The position numbers and the translations under genes were made by a program. The notes beneath the pieces were generated by a model. The model did no database searches. It was not told where the DNA came from and worked only from the letters and a program-made list of their open reading frames with translations. 64,000 nucleotides of DNA, from contig NC_015514.1 of assembly GCF_000212695.1 (NCBI RefSeq), forward strand, positions 372,001 to 436,000, given 5' to 3'. Position 1 is the stretch's first letter. The number at the start of each line of letters is the position of its first letter. This DNA comes from Cellulomonas fimi ATCC 484. Its GTDB lineage: Bacteria > Actinomycetota > Actinomycetes > Actinomycetales > Cellulomonadaceae. This document shows positions 60,965 through 64,000 of the stretch, piece by piece.

Positions 60965-61567
60965 TCAGGAGTGCAGCCGGCTGCGGCGCTGCTCGAGCTG
61001 GGTCCGCAGCACGAAGCGGAACAGGTCGTCGGACTCGCGCTCGCCCAGCTCGACGAACCGGCACCCGTACTGCGTCGCCCCCGAGCTGGTGCGCTGCCGC
61101 CGCAGCACCTCGGCCACGAGCGGGACGACGCGGTCGCCGGCGGGGAAGCGGAAGTCGATCCGGTCGTGCTCGCGCAGGGTCGCGGCGGTCGAGATGCGCA
61201 TGCCGTGCGCACCGACGTCGACGACGACGAACGTGACCGGTTCCGGCTCCGCGTCGCCCGACACCACCGTGCCCGTGCAGATCTGCGCGATGCGGACGCG
61301 CGCGACCTTGCGCTTCTGCAGCATCGACGTGAGCTCCAGGTCCGTGACGTGCAGGCGCGTCAGGCCGACCTCGGTGACCCAGCCGCTGTACCGGACCTCG
61401 CCGCGCACGTCGTCCAGCACGAGGATCTTGACGTCCGTGCCCGGCTGCAGCGTCCCGCTCGCGCCGAGCTCGGTGCCGACCGTCATGGTGCCGTCGTCGC
61501 ACTCCACGACGAAGCCCTCGATCACGCGGTCACCGGCCGAGAGGGCGCAGCGTGCGAGGTCGTGCAT
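60965..61567 (-). CDS. PilZ-domain protein with altered c-di-GMP motif
   Basis: 200 residues: an N-terminal YcgR-like barrel (~1-90) and a PilZ domain. The first c-di-GMP motif RxxxR is present as RKVAR, but the second motif (D/N)xSxxG reads DVGAHG, with Gly in place of Ser. C-terminus YGCRFVELGERESDDLFRFV is typical. It may bind c-di-GMP weakly or have lost binding. Not in a flagellar cluster here. Confidence 0.82.
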   Translation of the reverse strand: MHDLARCALSAGDRVIEGFVVECDDGTMTVGTELGASGTLQPGTDVKILVLDDVRGEVRYSGWVTEVGLTRLHVTDLELTSMLQKRKVARVRIAQICTGTVVSGDAEPEPVTFVVVDVGAHGMRISTAATLREHDRIDFRFPAGDRVVPLVAEVLRRQRTSSGATQYGCRFVELGERESDDLFRFVLRTQLEQRRSRLHS

Positions 61568-61733
61568 GGTCTGTCCGTCCGGTCGAGGGCGGCAGCCGCG
61601 AGGCGAGCGGTGCTGTCCCGTGCCTGTCGGATCGGCGGGTATCGCGGGGTGCTGAGGGGTGTCCGTGCGACGTAGCCGATCGGCGGAACGGTAGCCCACG
61701 GCCGGGTCCGTCACCCCGCGACGAAGGCCCAGG

Positions 61734-62801
61734 TCAGCGCCGGAGCGGGTCGAAGAAGGCGCGCAGGTCCGCGGCGAGCGCGTCGGGCGCGTCGACGGCT
61801 GCGAAGTGCGAGCCGGCGGCGTGCTCGGTCCACCGCACGAGGCGGTGCTGCTGCGCGGCGACGCGGCGGACCGTCGGGTCGGTCGGGAAGAGCGCGACCG
61901 CGGTGGGGACGTCGCTCGGCGGCAGCGGGGGCGCGCCGCGCGTCTCGCGGTAGAGGTGGGCGGAGGTCGCGCCGGCGCCGGTGCACCAGTACAGCGTGGC
62001 CGTGGCGAGCAGGTGGTCGACGTCGGGCGGCCAGGCGCCCCAGTCGTGCACCTTGTCCGCGACCCACGCGAGCTGCGCGACCGGCGAGTCGTGCAGCGCG
62101 TAGGCGACGGTGTGCGGGCGCGTGCCCTGCAGCACCGCGTACCCGGTGTCCTCGGCCGTGCGGCGGTGGGCCGCGGCGAGGCGCTCGGCCTCGGCGGTGT
62201 CGAGCAAAGACGCGTCGACGTCCGGCACGTCGAGCGACCCGTGCACGTGGACACCGACCACGTGCACGGGGTCCACGCGCGCGAGCCACGGCGAGACGAT
62301 CGAGCCGGAGTCACCGCCGGCCGCGCCGTACCGGGTGTACCCGAGGTGTGCCATGAGCGCGGCACAGGCGCGGGCGATGCGCGGGTAGTCCCAGCCGGGA
62401 CCGGCCAACGGCGTCGAGAAGCCGAACCCGGGCAGGCTGGGGACGACGAGGTGGAAGGTGTCCCGCAGCCGCTCGACGACGGGCAGCCAGTCAAGGATCG
62501 AGCCGGGCCAGCCGTGCGTGAGGACGAGCGCGAGCGCGTCGGGGTCGTGGCTGCGCACGTGCAGCGCGTGCACGCGCTGGCCGTCGACGTGCGTCACGAC
62601 CTGCGGCAGCGCGTCGAGCCGGTCCTGCCAGGGCGTCCAGTCGTGCCGGAGCCAGGCGTCGACGAGGTCGCGCAGGACGTCGGCCGGCACGCCGCGGTCC
62701 CAGCCGACCTCGGGCAGCGTCGGGGGCCAACGGGTCCGGGCCAGGCGGGCCCGCAGGTCGGCCAGCGTCCCCTCGGGCAGGTGCGCGGTGACGGGCTCCA
62801 T
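61734..62801 (-). CDS. Epoxide hydrolase (EHN-type) family protein
   Basis: 355-residue alpha/beta hydrolase with the epoxide-hydrolase N-terminal domain (LADLRARLARTRWPPTLPEV). Catalytic elements: HGWPGS oxyanion loop, nucleophile Asp in AAGGDSGSIV, and His in GSHFAAVDAP. Soluble, cytoplasmic. ATG at 62801. Divergent from the SRPBCC gene across a palindromic site. Confidence 0.9.
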   Translation of the reverse strand: MEPVTAHLPEGTLADLRARLARTRWPPTLPEVGWDRGVPADVLRDLVDAWLRHDWTPWQDRLDALPQVVTHVDGQRVHALHVRSHDPDALALVLTHGWPGSILDWLPVVERLRDTFHLVVPSLPGFGFSTPLAGPGWDYPRIARACAALMAHLGYTRYGAAGGDSGSIVSPWLARVDPVHVVGVHVHGSLDVPDVDASLLDTAEAERLAAAHRRTAEDTGYAVLQGTRPHTVAYALHDSPVAQLAWVADKVHDWGAWPPDVDHLLATATLYWCTGAGATSAHLYRETRGAPPLPPSDVPTAVALFPTDPTVRRVAAQQHRLVRWTEHAAGSHFAAVDAPDALAADLRAFFDPLRR

Positions 62802-62859
62802 CGCGCGACGGTAGCGACCGCGTCCGACACCCCTCGACAGGGCGTCCGTCCGGGGCTAA

Positions 62860-62881
62860 CGTATAAGTGTCGGCTTATACG
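62860..62881 (+). promoter_or_regulatory. ArsR-type operator for the SRPBCC-ArsR pair
   Basis: CGTATAAG (62860-62867), TGTCGG, CTTATACG (62874-62881): a perfect 8-base inverted repeat with a 6-base spacer, AT-rich within GC-rich DNA, 13 bases before the SRPBCC ATG. This is a typical ArsR/SmtB-family half-site pair. Confidence 0.75.
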
Positions 62882-62894
62882 AAGGGAACGGGCG

Positions 62895-63578
62895 ATGACG
62901 ATCGACGCACTGGAGCAGGTCGGGCTGGTCGCACGCGAGGTGCGCACGGGGGAGCGGGGCGGGCGGCCCACCAAGGTCGCCGAGGCGCGCCGCACCTACC
63001 GCGCCGAGGTCGAGGACGTCTGGGACGCGCTCACCAGCGCCGAGCGGCTGCCCCGCTGGTTCCTGCCGGTCAGCGGCGACCTGCGGGTCGGCGGCCGCTA
63101 CCAGCTCGAGGGCAACGCGGGGGGCACGGTCGAGGCGTGCGAGCGCCCCGGACGCCTCGCGGTGACCTGGGAGTACAACGGCGAGGTCAGCTGGGTCGAG
63201 GTCCACCTCGCGCCCGCCGGCGACGGCACCGAGCTGCGGCTCGTCCACGAGGCGCACGTCGACCCCGCCTTCTGGGAGCAGTTCGGCCCGGGCGCCGTCG
63301 GTGTCGGCTGGGACCTGGCGCTGTGGGGGCTCGCGACGCACCTCGCGACGCGCGCCGCCGTCGACCCCGCCGCCGCCGAGGCGTGGACGGTCGGACCCGA
63401 GGGTCGGGCCTTCGTCACGACGGCGGCGACCGGCTGGGCCGACGCGGCCGCGGCCGACGGGGACGACCCCGCCGCGGCCCGCGAGGCGGGCGCCCGGACC
63501 ATCGCGTTCTACACGGGCCAGGAGGCCCCGACGGGTGACGCGGCTGCGCCCGCCGACGGGGACGAGCAGACGCGTTGA
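62895..63578 (+). CDS. SRPBCC (AHSA1-like) protein co-encoded with ArsR regulator
   Basis: 227 residues. AHSA1 motifs: VEDVWDALTSAERLPRWFLPV, GGRYQLEGNAGGTVEACE and WVEVHLAPAGDGTELRLVHE. The C-terminal ~50 residues are extra and Ala/Asp-rich. Such proteins often accompany an ArsR regulator; usually the regulator comes first, here second. The stop overlaps the TTG of the next gene. Confidence 0.85.
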   Translation: MTIDALEQVGLVAREVRTGERGGRPTKVAEARRTYRAEVEDVWDALTSAERLPRWFLPVSGDLRVGGRYQLEGNAGGTVEACERPGRLAVTWEYNGEVSWVEVHLAPAGDGTELRLVHEAHVDPAFWEQFGPGAVGVGWDLALWGLATHLATRAAVDPAAAEAWTVGPEGRAFVTTAATGWADAAAADGDDPAAAREAGARTIAFYTGQEAPTGDAAAPADGDEQTR

Positions 63579-64000
63579 GCACCGCGGATCGTGCCGCGGA
63601 CGCGCCGGCCGGCGGTCACCGCACCGCGTCCGCCGCCACGCGGCCCGCCGCCGTGCGCCCCGCCACGACCGTCCGCACCCGGGCCGGTGGGTCGGCCCTC
63701 CGGCCGCACCTCGACGCCGTGCTCGCGGCACTCGCGGACCCGGTGCGCCGCCGCCTGCTGGAGCGCCTCGCGGCCGGGGAGTGCGCCGCGGGCGACCTCG
63801 TCGCGCTCGCGCGCGCGGAGTTCGGCATCTCGCAGCCCGCGACGTCGCAGCACCTGCGCGTCCTGCGCGACGCGGGCGTCGTGACGGTGCGCGCCGACGG
63901 GAGCCGCCGCCTGTACGCGCCCGACCCGGCGGCGCTCGCGGTGGTGGGCGACTGGCTCCGCGCCTTCCAGGACCCGTTCGCCCAGCCGCTCGACGCGCTC
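63575..64000 (+). CDS. ArsR-family regulator, 3'-truncated by window edge
   Basis: At least 142 codons. From ~residue 50 a winged-helix ArsR domain: LAALADPVRRRLLERLAAGE, then GISQPATSQHLRVLRDAGVV and DGSRRLYAPDP. TTG start overlapping the SRPBCC stop (TTGA) fits coupling; an in-frame GTG at 63653 is an alternative and would remove a low-complexity head. It runs off the right edge. It is likely the repressor acting at 62860-62881. Confidence 0.8.
   Translation, partial: MSTADRAADAPAGGHRTASAATRPAAVRPATTVRTRAGGSALRPHLDAVLAALADPVRRRLLERLAAGECAAGDLVALARAEFGISQPATSQHLRVLRDAGVVTVRADGSRRLYAPDPAALAVVGDWLRAFQDPFAQPLDAL

Overview
The window is chromosomal DNA of a high-GC actinobacterium, most likely a Cellulomonas close to C. 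fimi. The best evidence is a 645-residue secreted enzyme at 44010-45947 with the order GH11 xylanase - CBM2 - CE4 deacetylase - CBM2, which is the layout of C. fimi xylanase D. A CBM2-bearing PL11 rhamnogalacturonan lyase and a GH5 glucanase with an X2-like module support this. I saw no rRNA, tRNA, CRISPR array, transposase or phage gene.

Layout. 1-1231: tail of an Mrp cation/proton antiporter operon (E partial, F, G). 1278-3081: CrtI-like oxidoreductase and a DUF4235 protein. 3163-7360: TPP riboswitch followed by the thiamine ABC transporter thiBPQ. 7483-11492: SRPBCC protein, two acetyltransferase-type proteins and an Nramp manganese transporter behind a palindromic operator. 11531-12770: a DUF559/AbiEi-like gene framed on both sides by the same inverted repeats. 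12794-15204: an ECF42-type sigma factor with two YCII (DGPF) proteins. 15371-19549: secreted PL11 lyase, then a TetR regulator and an alpha/beta hydrolase. 20379-22989: a compact RiPP-like locus made of a 27-codon peptide gene, a strong hairpin, an E1/ThiF-like enzyme with a leader-binding-like N-terminus, and an M50 membrane protease with a second such domain. This is the best candidate for an undescribed system. 22925-32778: MFS exporter, small membrane proteins with regulators, M3 peptidase, VOC protein and an ECF sigma factor pair. 32813-39805: lipase maturation factor, MMPL transporter with its TetR, and an ArsR/MFS pair. 39918-40781: a secreted cutinase very like the Thermobifida PET-degrading cutinases. 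40895-43818: MFS, YqgE and an XRE/DUF2975 pair. 44010-48560: xylanase/deacetylase and GH5 enzyme. 48716-53550: dehydrogenase, amidotransferase, flavin reductase, lipoprotein, a broken RibD/DHFR-like gene and a pentapeptide-DinB protein. 53556-56702: cstA with its YbdD partner and an upstream membrane gene that lacks a stop. 56817-63578: YCII protein, acetyltransferase/TetR pair, DinB and mycothiol-type proteins, lipoprotein, PilZ protein, epoxide hydrolase, and an SRPBCC/ArsR pair whose ArsR gene runs off the right edge.

How the parts work together. The secreted enzymes (PL11, GH11/CE4, GH5, cutinase) indicate a life on plant cell walls and cuticle. PL11 and GH5 share LacI-type operator-like palindromes, so a sugar-responsive repressor outside the window may control both. 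Many of the small operons pair a one-domain regulator with one effector and carry a visible inverted repeat in the promoter. Several genes show scars of short tandem duplication: the DHFR remnant, the tail of the PPOX gene and the tail of the MMPL gene. Function calls rest on motifs and family knowledge; no database search was run.
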